A DNA stretch of 64,000 nt, from positions 620,001 through 684,000 of the forward strand of contig NZ_MZXW01000016.1 of NCBI RefSeq assembly GCF_004123905.1, read 5' to 3'. This DNA comes from Bradyrhizobium betae (GTDB lineage Bacteria; Pseudomonadota; Alphaproteobacteria; Rhizobiales; Xanthobacteraceae). The notes under the pieces are model-generated. The model made no database searches and was not told where the DNA came from. It saw only the letters and a program-made list of their open reading frames with translations. Position numbers and translations under genes: made by a program. This document shows, in pieces, positions 36,558-45,298 of this stretch (the stretch's first letter is position 1; the number at the start of each line of letters is the position of its first letter).

Positions 36558-36971
36558 ATGCGGTTTCGTGTTCGCAAGACGGCCCATGTGTTCGAGCGCG
36601 TGGGCCTCGCGATGGCGGGTGCGGCGTGCGGGCTGTTCGTCGGCGCCTATGTCGGCTCGGCGATCGCGCCTTTGACCACGCAGGGCTTCCTGCTGCTGAT
36701 GATGCTGCTCGGCTTCGTCGGCTTCTATCTCGGCATCGACACGCCGCAGTTGCCCTTCGACGACGCCCACAGCGCCATCGACGCCGCGGAACTTTTGAGC
36801 GCCGCCGGCACGCTCTGCGCCACGCTCACCGCGCTCGCGTCGGTGGCCATCATCGTGCTCAGGCTCGAGCCGCACATCCTGTGGAGCTGGTTCGCTCTGT
36901 TCGGCTGGATTGCCGGCGTCGCGATGCAGATCGTCGGCGGCACGAAGGCGCGGACGCGGAAGCAGGGCTAA
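36558..36971 (+). CDS. Hypothetical membrane protein
   Basis: This 137-residue product starts at ATG 36558 with GGAGG 6 bases upstream. It has four hydrophobic segments: about residues 16-36, 42-60, 82-102 and 108-126. The N-terminus is basic (MRFRVRKTAHVFERVG). I do not recognise the family. Its last codons lie in a 17-bp direct repeat (36954-36970 and 36976-36992). Confidence 0.75.
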   Translation: MRFRVRKTAHVFERVGLAMAGAACGLFVGAYVGSAIAPLTTQGFLLLMMLLGFVGFYLGIDTPQLPFDDAHSAIDAAELLSAAGTLCATLTALASVAIIVLRLEPHILWSWFALFGWIAGVAMQIVGGTKARTRKQG

Positions 36972-36989
36972 GCGCACGCGGAAGCAGGG

Positions 36990-37235
36990 CTAGAACACCA
37001 CGCCCACCCGCGTGCCGCGCTTCCAGGCGATGCGGCAGCGTTTCTTGGTGTTGACGTGCAGCAACTCGAACCGGTCGGGGATCTTCACCTGCCCGCCGAG
37101 ATCGACGCAGGCCCCGCCGGGCGAATAGTCGATCAGCGTGCAGACGATGACGGGCGCGCGCGGGTCGGTGATGATCTTGGCCTGGCGGGACACCAGGCCT
37201 GCGGGTTTGACGCGGGCATGTCGGCGCGGATGCAT
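36990..37235 (-). CDS. PilZ domain protein
   Basis: This 81-residue single-domain PilZ protein should bind cyclic-di-GMP: the RxxxR motif is RRHAR near residue 5 and the second motif is DYSPGG near residue 37, spaced as in functional PilZ domains. ATG 37235 fits the GGAGGAG upstream; GTG 37241 lies too close to it. It is convergent with the membrane-protein gene. Two cyclic-di-GMP metabolism genes are in the same window, but no direct link is visible. Confidence 0.88.
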   Translation of the reverse strand: MHPRRHARVKPAGLVSRQAKIITDPRAPVIVCTLIDYSPGGACVDLGGQVKIPDRFELLHVNTKKRCRIAWKRGTRVGVVF

Positions 37236-37398
37236 TGGCACTCTCCTCCAATTCCGCGGATAGCGCGGTGGTAGGCTCCGATGATGCGGAGGGAGTTCAT
37301 GCGATCCGGCTAAGGCGGGGCTGAGAATTTTAATGAAAAGTTGCCGGCAGTTTGAAAAGGAGCGGTGGTGGGGTGCGGTGGCGGTGCGGCAAACTCAC

Positions 37399-37426
37399 TG
37401 TCGTCCCTGCGTTCGCAGGGACGACA
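37399..37426. repeat. Single-arm palindrome of repeat family C
   Basis: TGTCGTCCCTGCG and CGCAGGGACGACA form a perfect 28-bp palindrome. It equals one arm of the repeat at 36290-36432 and lies downstream of the DUF2235 gene. The rest of the 37236-37474 gap holds no gene. Confidence 0.8.
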
Positions 37427-37474
37427 CCGTTGGTTAGGTGCGAACCTACCGCCACACCGTCATTGCGCCCCACC

Positions 37475-38797
37475 TCACCCCGTCACGATCTCATCCGCCT
37501 CAACGCCAGCCCCCGGCTCCACCGGCATCGGCACCGCCACATAATCCCTGGGCAAATTCACCGGCCGGTACCCCGGCTCCACCGCCATCCGCTTCAGCAC
37601 GCTCTCGTGCACATGCGCGCCTTCGGGGATGACGCGCGGCTCGCAATCGGGGATGTAGAGGCCGAGGAAAACCTTCCGCTCCGGCCATTCCTTATATTTC
37701 GCGCTCTTCGGCAGATATTCCAGCACGCGCCAGGCCGCGCTCATCGAATTGTGCAACTCGCCGGTCTTGCCGGTGTAGGCGGGCGCGACATATTGGAACG
37801 GCGAGTTCTTGCGCTGAATGCCCCAGGCGAGCTGGTTCACCGTGCGCTTGTTGAAGTTCAGCCCCGCCTTCGCCGCCTCCCCGATCATCCAGATCAGCGG
37901 ATATTTGGACTCGCCGCTCTCGGCTTCCGGATAGCCGCCGCCGACGTCGCAATGCACGCCGGCGAACCACACCTGCAAAATGTCCTGCGGCTCCTTCTTG
38001 TCGTCGGGCACGAAGCGGTTGCGCCAATAGTCCTGCGGCTCCACATACTCTTTCAGGCGGAACATGCAGCGCCGCTCGTCGATCGCGATCGCCTGCCGGA
38101 AGATGTTGACGCTCGGATTGCGCAGCGTGAAGGCGAGCTCCTCCAGGCTGAACACGAAGAAAAAGTTGTCGCGCCGCGGCACGATCACGCTCGCCACCGT
38201 GTCCCAGACGCCGATGAAGTGGATGGTCGGCCAGCGCGTCGAGGTGATGCGCGCGAATTGGGCGGCGAGGTCGAACTGGTCCTTCGGTAGCGGCCCGTTC
38301 TCGTCGGAGCCGACGTCCTTGAGGTCCTCGATGTCGTTGCCGCGCCCGGTGCCGGAATATTGCTTGTAGGCGACGAGGCCCGAGCCTGCGAGGTTCGCCT
38401 GCTCCGGCGAGATCAAGCCGATTTTGTGGATCAGCCCCGCCAGCACGCGAACCGTGTAGGCCCCGCGCGAGAAACCGAACAGATAGATGCGGTCGCCGGG
38501 CGCATAATGCTCGATCAGGAAGCAATAGGCCGACAGCACGTTGTCATCGAGGCCGTAGCCGGTGGCGAGCCCCAGCACCAGATTGATATTGGCCTTCCAG
38601 CGATGCCACGTCGACGGCTCCGTCACCGTGCCGACGCCGGGATCGTAAAACACCATCTGTCGCGGCTGCGTCTTGTCGGTCTTGCGCAGGCAGCGATACA
38701 GCTTCAGGACGTTGGAGATGTTTTCCGAAATCTCGTTGCCGGTGCCGTCACAGCAGAGGACGAGGTTTTTCGGTGTGGTTGTGTGATCGTGCTCCAC
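37475..38797 (-). CDS. DUF2235 alpha/beta-hydrolase-like protein
   Basis: This 440-residue protein (GTG start, GGGAGGGG upstream) has the DUF2235 layout related to type VI lipase effectors of the Tle1 group: NLVLCCDGTGNE at the start, nucleophile elbow YLFGFSRGAYTVRVLAGL (GxSxG-type, Ser), FIGVWDTVAS, and FAGVHCDVGGGYPE with a likely catalytic His. It has no signal peptide. No VgrG, PAAR or immunity gene is adjacent, so it may be a housekeeping phospholipase-like enzyme and not an effector. Confidence 0.88.
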   Translation of the reverse strand: MEHDHTTTPKNLVLCCDGTGNEISENISNVLKLYRCLRKTDKTQPRQMVFYDPGVGTVTEPSTWHRWKANINLVLGLATGYGLDDNVLSAYCFLIEHYAPGDRIYLFGFSRGAYTVRVLAGLIHKIGLISPEQANLAGSGLVAYKQYSGTGRGNDIEDLKDVGSDENGPLPKDQFDLAAQFARITSTRWPTIHFIGVWDTVASVIVPRRDNFFFVFSLEELAFTLRNPSVNIFRQAIAIDERRCMFRLKEYVEPQDYWRNRFVPDDKKEPQDILQVWFAGVHCDVGGGYPEAESGESKYPLIWMIGEAAKAGLNFNKRTVNQLAWGIQRKNSPFQYVAPAYTGKTGELHNSMSAAWRVLEYLPKSAKYKEWPERKVFLGLYIPDCEPRVIPEGAHVHESVLKRMAVEPGYRPVNLPRDYVAVPMPVEPGAGVEADEIVTG

Positions 38798-38898
38798 GGT
38801 ATGCCCCTCCCGGTGATGCTACCGGGGCGAGTATAGCCGAAAATCGCGACGGGGAGGAGACGATGACGAGGGTTGGACGCGTGATCGCGCCACAAACT

Positions 38899-38982
38899 CG
38901 TCATGCCCGGGCTTGTCCCGGGCATCCACGTTCCTGCTTCCGCACGAATAACGTGGAGGGCCCGACAAGCCCGGCCATGACG
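38899..38982. repeat. Dispersed inverted repeat, family D (CGTCATGCCCGGGCTTGTCCCGGGCAT type)
   Basis: CGTCATG..CCCGGGCTTGTC at 38899 onward pairs with GACAAGCCCGG..CATGACGG ending at 38982. The interior pairs further (CCACGTT with AACGTGG). It lies between the DUF2235 gene and the small basic protein. Confidence 0.75.
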
Positions 38983-39015
38983 GAATTCGGCGATGATAGC
39001 GCTCCCTCTATCCCC

Positions 39016-39150
39016 CTACTTCTTCTTCCCCGCCCCGATCTCCGGCTGCCAGGCGGCGTCCTTGCGGCTCGGTGCCGCGGCGGTCGTCTTGATCTTGTCC
39101 TTCTTCGGCTTCTTGGTTTCGCGATTGCTGCGTTGCTGTCCCTTGGCCAT
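39016..39150 (-). CDS. Small lysine-rich conserved protein
   Basis: This 44-residue product starts at ATG 39150 behind an AGAGGA site. It reads MAKGQQRSNRETKKPKKDK and continues with a Lys/Ala-rich stretch ending GAGKKK. Very short, strongly basic proteins with this MAKGQ..SN.E.KKPK start are widespread in rhizobia. The function is unknown; nucleic-acid binding is only a guess from the charge. The longer frame upstream (to 39270) is not coding-like. Confidence 0.75.
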   Translation of the reverse strand: MAKGQQRSNRETKKPKKDKIKTTAAAPSRKDAAWQPEIGAGKKK

Positions 39151-39493
39151 GATGTTCGTCTCCTCTGGGGTTCGAATTCGCGAGATCGGCGCTGCCGTAC
39201 GCGTCAGGCGCGCAGCGACGAGATGGGGCACGCGGTGCCACGCACACGAGACACGAACAATGCAGCGCAACAGACCTGCGGCAATTGCGTGAGTTGCGCT
39301 GACGCGATCGAGCGTACGCCTGCACCACGCCGATAGCGAGGACTAAAACGCCGCGCGCAAGCCGCGCGCAGCTTGCGGCCGTCCGTGCGCGCGGGCGGCG
39401 GTGGCGATAGTGCTGGCTATTGCCGTGCAACAAGCGCATGGTCACAGCAAGTCGGCGTCGGTTGGGGCCCCTCTTTGCGAAAGGCAGGCGCGC

Positions 39494-39757
39494 ATGACCA
39501 TCCGCTCGCGGCACGAAACCGTGACATTCAAGCATCCGTTCCACCTCCGCGGCATCGCGCGCCAATTGCCGGCGGGCGCCTACGAGGTCGTCACCGACGA
39601 GGAGATGATCGAGGAGCTGTCCTTCCCGGTCTGGCGCCGCGTCGCCACGTTGATCACGGTGCCGTCGGAAAGCCTGCGCGGCGCCACCGAGCGGCTCGCG
39701 ATCGGCTCGGTCGACCTCGCCGATGCGCAAGCCGCCGACCGCGAGCGCCGCCCATGA
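39494..39757 (+). CDS. Hypothetical protein, first of a two-gene pair
   Basis: This 87-residue protein starts at ATG 39494 (AAGG upstream). It reads as a small beta-rich domain (HETVTFKHPFHLRGIARQLPAGAYEVVTDEE) followed by a helical end. I do not know a named function. Its stop overlaps the next start by four bases (ATGA), so the two are translationally coupled. Confidence 0.75.
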   Translation: MTIRSRHETVTFKHPFHLRGIARQLPAGAYEVVTDEEMIEELSFPVWRRVATLITVPSESLRGATERLAIGSVDLADAQAADRERRP

Positions 39758-40050
39758 CTGAGATCCCGGTCGATCTCGACAAGCATCGCGGCATGGCCGC
39801 CCAGAAGGCGACCGATCTGCGCCGCGCGCTGGCCGACGTCGAGTCCCAGGTCAGGGAGCTGCGCGAGCGCGAGGCCGAGCTCGAAAACCGCATGATGACG
39901 GTGCCCGCGATGTCGTGGCCGGAGGCCGCGGTGAAGGCGCGCCATCTGCTCAACCTCTATGCCGCAAGCCTGCCCACTGAGGACACCCGCCACCGCGCGC
40001 TGGTGGCCGCATTGTTCGACGATTTCGTCCGGCTCACCGGCGATAATTGA
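39754..40050 (+). CDS. Hypothetical coiled-coil protein
   Basis: The 98-residue product has a clear heptad-like helical segment at about 10-48 (KATDLRRALADVESQVRELREREAELENRM) and a second helical part (VKARHLLNLYAASLPTEDTRHRALVAALFDDFVRL). It is coupled to the preceding gene by an ATGA overlap. Function unknown. Confidence 0.75.
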   Translation: MTEIPVDLDKHRGMAAQKATDLRRALADVESQVRELREREAELENRMMTVPAMSWPEAAVKARHLLNLYAASLPTEDTRHRALVAALFDDFVRLTGDN

Positions 40051-40079
40051 AGCAAGCTGCAAGCCGCGGGCTCGCTCTG

Positions 40080-40256
40080 CGCCTCTCCCGCTTGCGGGAG
40101 AGGTCGACGCTTTCAGGGCGATGCGAAGCATCGTCCCGAGCGCGGCGGGTGAGGCTCTCTCCACACGGGGAGTGCCTCGCTCGCGGCGACACCCCCACCC
40201 CAACCCTCTCAGCGGGAGCGAAGCTCGTCGCGGCCCGCAAGCGGGAGAGGGAGCGC
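40080..40256. repeat. Inverted repeat, family A, with diverged interior
   Basis: CCTCTCCCGCTTGCGGGAGAGG at 40082-40103 is a hairpin in itself, and CCCGCAAGCGGGAGAGG at 40234-40250 is its partner arm. The 130-base interior includes a second small palindrome (GATGCGAAGCATC). Same family as the repeats at 91-236 and 3182-3256. Confidence 0.8.
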
Positions 40257-40319
40257 ACCTCCTCCATGGCGGCAATCGAGCCTCTTCTCATCGGCTCTCA
40301 GGAAGTAGGAGTAACCCCA

Positions 40320-40597
40320 TGACACTCACCAGCGGCCGCTTCATCGGCCACGAACAGGACCGCGGCATCGTCCAGTTCTCGATGCAGGACGGCACGAAGG
40401 AGGTCGCCTGTGCGATCTCGACCTCCGCGATGGACGACCTCGAGCGCGGCCCGCGCGCCCGGCCGAGCGAGCGCGAGGAGCAGTTCACCCGCCTGCGCGA
40501 CCGCATCGAAGCCTGTGTGGAACGCAAATATCAGGCGACGGAGTTCGAGGGCACGCCGCCGGGAATCGTGCTGCGGAGTATTGATTTTCGGGGGTAG
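40320..40597 (+). CDS. DUF1488-like small protein
   Basis: This 92-residue protein starts at ATG 40320 (AGGAAGTAGGAG upstream). It has the short DUF1488 pattern: a beta-hairpin (GRFIGHEQDRGIVQFSMQDGTKEVACAIS) then a helix with DDLERG..RPSEREEQFTRLRDRIEACVERKY. The function is unknown. It is the last gene before the lower-G+C island. Confidence 0.75.
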
Positions 40598-40736
40598 GGG
40601 ACGGCAAGGATGTCCCTCCCGGTGACTCGATCGGAGCGGGTATAAACAGTTTTGATGAGTGCGGGACAGAGACGCAGGGATTTCGTGGATCGAGGTTGAC
40701 GGGGCACGATCCTAATCGCGCAAAACTACTCTAACG

Positions 40737-41699
40737 CTAGCCCCAAACGTTTGCGGAGCCGGAATCGACAAAAGTGAACTCGATCTCCGACTCGGCGATT
40801 ACTTTGTAGCGTTCCAACTCGGCATTCAACAGAGCGACCTTCGCTTGGGTGGGTTCGTGCACGAAGAAGTACAGATGGTCTGCTGCCGATTTGAAAATCT
40901 GATCATAAACATGCTCGTCGCTTCGATTCGCTGAATGACCGAACACGAAGAATGCGCCGTCGCACTTCTTGATCTTATCGAAGCAATGTCGAAGATACGG
41001 CGATCCGAATATTCGCGAAAGCTTCTGAGACGAGGAGCCTTCAGCAACGTACAGGGGGAGCCGGCCATCCTCGCTGATAGTCTTGCCGATCGCTTCAATG
41101 ATTGCTGGCTCTCCAATGCGTTTGCGCACCGAGCCATCTGCCTCGGCGAACAAATGCAATCCTCCGTGAACGTTGTAAACATTGCACCAAGCTTCGGGTG
41201 TGAACGGCCCGCGAAAGCCGCCGTTGTTCCCACCCAGGCCGAACCCATCCCAAAAACGCTCTGGATCCTGCAAGCGTACCCAGTGGAGGAGAAAGTCGTA
41301 GTTGAGTGTAAATAGTGATGAGAAGTTAGAAATAAACTGAAGCGCGAGATTTAGACCTTCGATTTCAAAGTGAAAGTCCGGATGGACTGCACGGACCGCG
41401 TGGACTAGCGCCCGCCGAAGCTTGCCCGCCTCTTTGCCCAGTTTTAGAACTCTTGACGGCTTGTTGTATTTTCCCTCGACTAGAGCCGCGTCCTCTAAGG
41501 TCTTTATGATCGCCTCAAAGTCGACCGTGTCGAAGGTATCGAAAAGAGATCGTAAGGGCTCATTAGTCTCTAGGCCGGCATTATCCAAAAGATTCGTATA
41601 GCTGAAATATTTGTAAGAGAATCCATTCCCGACGAGGAGAGAGCGGTTCACTCCTTCCGTAGCGGAAAGTGCCTCCTCAAATAGAATCGGATTTGGCAT
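40737..41699 (-). CDS. SIR2-like DUF4917 protein, fourth gene of the ABC-3C operon
   Basis: From ATG 41699 (GGGA upstream) this gives 320 residues. The pattern LLVGNGFS (24-28), FTLNYDFLLHW (NYD 133-135), NVHGGLHLF (178-180) and VFGHSANRSDEHVY fits DUF4917, a SIR2-like Rossmann family; NYD and HG correspond to the catalytic Asn and His of SIR2-type NAD-consuming effectors. A GTG at 41786 would overlap the upstream ATPase gene by 64 bases. It starts 23 bases after that gene and shares its strand and lower G+C, so it is probably in the same operon. NAD hydrolysis is inferred, not shown. Confidence 0.72.
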   Translation of the reverse strand: MPNPILFEEALSATEGVNRSLLVGNGFSYKYFSYTNLLDNAGLETNEPLRSLFDTFDTVDFEAIIKTLEDAALVEGKYNKPSRVLKLGKEAGKLRRALVHAVRAVHPDFHFEIEGLNLALQFISNFSSLFTLNYDFLLHWVRLQDPERFWDGFGLGGNNGGFRGPFTPEAWCNVYNVHGGLHLFAEADGSVRKRIGEPAIIEAIGKTISEDGRLPLYVAEGSSSQKLSRIFGSPYLRHCFDKIKKCDGAFFVFGHSANRSDEHVYDQIFKSAADHLYFFVHEPTQAKVALLNAELERYKVIAESEIEFTFVDSGSANVWG

Positions 41700-41722
41700 G
41701 AAGAAATCCCAATAGAGTCGCT

Positions 41723-43567
41723 CTAGCTCTGGGCTGTAATGAAGCCTTTTCGTTCCCCCGGCGGACCGTTCTTGCCGGCAAACCACTCGTAGTGAACCGC
41801 CTCCGCTACCTCGGGCGGCGGTTCCTTATTCTCGATGATGATTATCTGAACGCCTGTCGGAGTTCTACGAAGGGCCTGCCAAAAGGCAGACTCAATTCCT
41901 TCGCTGACTGGGCCATCGCTTTTTCCGCCAGTCTTGCCCTTTTTGTAACTCGTGAGCGGCGAGTCGATCACGAGAGTGCCGGGGTGCGGTCGGCCATTGG
42001 TGTGACAGTATCTCAGCACAGCGATAACAAAAGCAGAGTAAAGTACCGCGCGAACGCCCTTGCCGTGGGATTGTCGTCGCTGCCCATCTACTTTGATGTC
42101 GTATTCAGTTTCATCGAACTCTACTCGACCCTCGCCTTCCCATTTCCATTCCTTGAGAACCCCTTCCACTTCAGCGCAAAGCTTGCGTAGTGCGCCTGCG
42201 GGTAATGGTTCCCATTTTTGAGAGGATGGGCTGCGTCCTGAAACCTCGCTTTCGATCTTCTCTTTAAGCCCCCGGAGATCGGAAGCTTGTACTTCGTCAC
42301 TGCGCGCAGCCTCTAGCTCTACCCGACGGGAGAAGAGGCGGTCTAATCTCGTGTTATCGTCTTGCATTGCAGGGGCAAGGATGCTTCGAATGCGCGAGTC
42401 TGTCCGCTTTATAGTGTCTTGGCCAGCATTGCGTTCAGTTTCGCGCGCTGAGCGTAGCAGTTCGAGCGTCTTTATTGCTTCTCTGAGGTCGTTGCTATGA
42501 GCTCTTATTTTTGATGCCTCTGCTCGCGCGGCTTCATAGACTTCAATGCGCCTTTCCGAGGCTTTGTGAGAGTGTTCAGGCGACATAAGCTGATCACAAA
42601 GAGGGCATCGAACTTCTTGAAGCCCGTCGAAGAAGTGAGCACCTTCAGTGATGAAATCGAGCCGATCGAGGTCGCTCCGATACCTCTCGGCCAGAAGATT
42701 ATATTGTCGTTGAAGCTCCGTGATCGCAAGCAGTTGCGACTCCGCGTGTTGAACGAGTGCGATCGCGTCGCGACGCTCATTCTCAAGCGTCTCTCGTTCT
42801 TCCGAGTGATCAGCTAAGGACTGCGAAAGTGCTTGTATGGTCTTGTCGATTCTTTCGATGGAGTCGTCGGCATGTTGAGTGCGGCTCTGGAGCCGTTGTT
42901 CGATCGGTGTAAGAATGTCGGAGATGACGCTAAGCTGGGCGTTCAAGCGCGCTGCTGCAATGTCTTTCCGTTCGCTTGCAATAATACCCGCGTCATCTTT
43001 GCCAGACAGCATATACGCAAATGCACGTTTCCTTGCGGTGGCGTCAAATCCAAGCCGCCCTGTAATCGGAGAACGTTCGTCAATGATGGAAATCTCGTCT
43101 ACAAGAAAGAGAGGCAGCATGGTGCGAATAGTCAGTCGATTGACGTCCCCTCTGTCGTTCTTTCTCAGTGTAGCTTCTTTGATGTCGGCAAAAGCGAAAA
43201 GGATTTCGGTAACGTCCTTTGCTTGACTCTTCCCTGATCGCTTTGGGACGATACGCTCTCCGCTGCCCGGCTTAATGTCATTAATCCTGCTGGCGTAGGC
43301 GGCGATATCTCCGCCGCTTAAACTCCGCTCGAGCGTGAGGAATTGCGCCTCAGAATTCTCGAATTCGACGAGCAGTTGCGAATACGGCTCGGCTTCTTCG
43401 ATGCGCTTTTTCATTTCATCTGCACCGAGAATGTAGTCTAGGCAATGGACCAAGTAGCTCTTTCCGGTATCCGATTCCCCTGCGAGAATATTCGCGCGAT
43501 CTTCGAAGGTGACGAGGGCGTCGTCTAGGCCGGGCCCCCTCAATAATATTGATCGTATCTGCATCAT
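41723..43567 (-). CDS. ABC-3C system SMC/Rad50-like ATPase
   Basis: The 614-residue product is an SMC-type ABC ATPase: Walker A GESDTGKS (30-37), long coiled-coil arms (about 205-300 and 335-440) joined by a zinc-hook-like CPLC (321-324), a signature-like SHGKGVRA (500-507), and Walker B TLVIDSPL (531-538). In ABC-three-component systems this ATPase is thought to sense a nucleic-acid state and control the effector. It starts 2 bases after the middle-component stop. The second ATG is also possible. Confidence 0.85.
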   Translation of the reverse strand: MMQIRSILLRGPGLDDALVTFEDRANILAGESDTGKSYLVHCLDYILGADEMKKRIEEAEPYSQLLVEFENSEAQFLTLERSLSGGDIAAYASRINDIKPGSGERIVPKRSGKSQAKDVTEILFAFADIKEATLRKNDRGDVNRLTIRTMLPLFLVDEISIIDERSPITGRLGFDATARKRAFAYMLSGKDDAGIIASERKDIAAARLNAQLSVISDILTPIEQRLQSRTQHADDSIERIDKTIQALSQSLADHSEERETLENERRDAIALVQHAESQLLAITELQRQYNLLAERYRSDLDRLDFITEGAHFFDGLQEVRCPLCDQLMSPEHSHKASERRIEVYEAARAEASKIRAHSNDLREAIKTLELLRSARETERNAGQDTIKRTDSRIRSILAPAMQDDNTRLDRLFSRRVELEAARSDEVQASDLRGLKEKIESEVSGRSPSSQKWEPLPAGALRKLCAEVEGVLKEWKWEGEGRVEFDETEYDIKVDGQRRQSHGKGVRAVLYSAFVIAVLRYCHTNGRPHPGTLVIDSPLTSYKKGKTGGKSDGPVSEGIESAFWQALRRTPTGVQIIIIENKEPPPEVAEAVHYEWFAGKNGPPGERKGFITAQS

Positions 43568-43569
43568 TC

Positions 43570-44076
43570 TTAGAGCTCTAAATCCTTGATCGCCGACAGA
43601 CGCTCAAATTCCGCGCCCCAGCGGCCAATATTTGTGGTCATAAATGCTGCAAGCTCGGAATCGTGCATCGCGCCAAATCGGTCGATAAGCCACTTCGATC
43701 GAAGGCGTAGCGCGGCAGCGTACTCAGAGCGCAATAAATTGATAAACGGCTTTGTTAGGTTTGTAGAGCGATACAAGATGCCGGAAGGTTCGAATGTTTT
43801 TTCGATAAGCTCTCGGGAAAACATTTGATTTAGGCCGGCGTCCAACAAGTCTCGCTTGACGAGTAGCTCCGAGCTACGAAACGGTACGGATGGGTGGAGG
43901 CTATTGGGGCCAGCAGGAACGTCGCCCGAGTGGACTAAGAGGTAGTCGTAGGAAATCAACCGCTGTAGGTCTGACGGTCTTTCCTTGGCTGCGCTTAGCA
44001 CGAAGAGCATTCGCAATCCGCACTCAAGCGGTGAATTGAACGGCCGGGGTTCGCGTTCGGCATGTTTAGGGGTCAT
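43570..44076 (-). CDS. ABC-3C system middle component (MC2-like)
   Basis: This 168-residue protein matches the middle component 2 pattern: FNSPLECGLRMLFVL, ISYDYLLVHSGD, a proline-rich SLHPSVPFRSSELLVKRDLL, and a C-terminal LRLRSKWLIDRFG. It has no catalytic motif; the middle component is believed to link the ATPase with the effector. I choose ATG 44076, which overlaps the nuclease stop by four bases (ATGA); the frame extends to 44085. It is followed immediately by the ATPase gene. Confidence 0.82.
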   Translation of the reverse strand: MTPKHAEREPRPFNSPLECGLRMLFVLSAAKERPSDLQRLISYDYLLVHSGDVPAGPNSLHPSVPFRSSELLVKRDLLDAGLNQMFSRELIEKTFEPSGILYRSTNLTKPFINLLRSEYAAALRLRSKWLIDRFGAMHDSELAAFMTTNIGRWGAEFERLSAIKDLEL

Positions 44077-45194
44077 GGCTTGCACCAGCTCACGAGCTTC
44101 TCATTAGCCATTTGGTGGCACATGCCCTCTCGATCGTTCGCAAGGACGTGAGGTGCGAGCACGTGGCCACCAAGCTGCAACGTCTGAGCGGCTTTGACTG
44201 TTTCGATTAAGCGCTGCAGCCCCGTCAGAGTGGGAGCGGTATAGTCGTGGAAAAGGCCATTCGAAAACTCGTCCAGCAGAGTGTCGAAATAGCTGCTATC
44301 TGCCATCTGATCGCGCGCCAACTCCTTCAATCCCTCGGCGCAGTAGAAGGTTAAACGCGAGCGATCAAATAGGCGTGTGTAGTTTTGATGATGGGCGAAG
44401 TCGGCAACCTTCGAAACGGTCGCTCCGAGCGCCTCGCTAATAATATCAAAAAGCTGATTGACGTACTCTGTTTCGCCCGCCGCCACTGTCGATGGAGGCT
44501 TCGGCGGAGGTGGCCGGTCGACTAATGGTGCTCCAAATACAGTCAGATGATATTTTGTCTTGGCGTGCTCAGCTATTAGCTCCAGAGGTTGCTTTACGCG
44601 AAAGATGGAGAAATCAAAGTTGGCGATGTGAGTTTTCAGCGCTGGTGTAAGAGAAATTGTGTTCCGCACGATCTTCGTTGCGCACCGATCGTCCCAGTTA
44701 GCAAGGATGTACGTGCGTAACTTCTCGGGGTCGTCCACCATATCTTGGAAGTCAGACGTAACGCCGAGATGTGTTATAAACCAATATTCACGCGGCGCGG
44801 CATAGTCACCAATCTGAGTATAATGGAGAACCTTGCCTATCTCGGCAGCGGCTGTGCCGGCGCCGAGTCGGCTGTCGTAGTGCTTGCATTGGTAAAGAGA
44901 CCATCGCCGCGGCTTCGATGAAGGCGGATCAAACCAAACCACCACGTCGCGGCCCTTGTCGCCAGAACCTCCGCGCTGCTGCACTTCATAAACACCCTGG
45001 GTCTTAGCTAGATAGTCCGAAGCCCATTCAAGTGTGAAGCGCTCGAAGTCTAGCGGGCTAAATTGGGCAAGACGGTCCAACGGTTTCACGGGGAGGCCCA
45101 TGCCGTGCCCCAACAGACGAGCGTTCGCCCCCGGCCAAGGTGTTGGTCCGGGTAATTGCTGAAGCAAATTCGGATGCGGTTTTGTTTTTTGCAC
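44073..45194 (-). CDS. ABC-3C system effector: Mrr-like nuclease with C-terminal ABC-3C domain
   Basis: From GTG 45194 (GGGGGAA upstream) this gives 373 residues. The N-terminal part is a PD-(D/E)XK nuclease of the Mrr type: FSPLDFERFTLEWASDYL, then GGSGDKGRDVVV (Asp83) and YQCKHY (Gln102, Lys104). The C-terminal half (about 200-373) has the helical character of ABC-3C C-terminal domains that dock on the middle component. It is the first gene of the operon. DNA cleavage when the ATPase is triggered is the expected role, by family analogy. The frame reaches 45341 upstream, across the rpmB terminator. Confidence 0.82.
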   Translation of the reverse strand: MQKTKPHPNLLQQLPGPTPWPGANARLLGHGMGLPVKPLDRLAQFSPLDFERFTLEWASDYLAKTQGVYEVQQRGGSGDKGRDVVVWFDPPSSKPRRWSLYQCKHYDSRLGAGTAAAEIGKVLHYTQIGDYAAPREYWFITHLGVTSDFQDMVDDPEKLRTYILANWDDRCATKIVRNTISLTPALKTHIANFDFSIFRVKQPLELIAEHAKTKYHLTVFGAPLVDRPPPPKPPSTVAAGETEYVNQLFDIISEALGATVSKVADFAHHQNYTRLFDRSRLTFYCAEGLKELARDQMADSSYFDTLLDEFSNGLFHDYTAPTLTGLQRLIETVKAAQTLQLGGHVLAPHVLANDREGMCHQMANEKLVSWCKP

Positions 45195-45298
45195 GTTTCC
45201 CCCGTAGTTAATTACTACAATCTGTGGCTGCAGTGAAAAGGGGGCGGTCTGAGCAATTGGTCTATGACGTTCATGGCTGGTTGGGTTTTGAGGTCCCC

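Noticed and set aside
37475..38797. DUF2235 gene as part of a type VI secretion effector module
   Set aside because: No VgrG, PAAR, Hcp or immunity gene occurs in the window, so only the hydrolase family is claimed.
40082..40250. Possible CRISPR or tandem repeat between 40.08 and 40.25 kb
   Set aside because: The repeated pieces are inverted arms of one palindromic unit, not direct repeats with regular spacers.
40598..40740. tRNA or attachment site at the edge of the defence island
   Set aside because: No cloverleaf could be folded, and no matching direct repeat was seen at the other edge near 45.2-45.3 kb.
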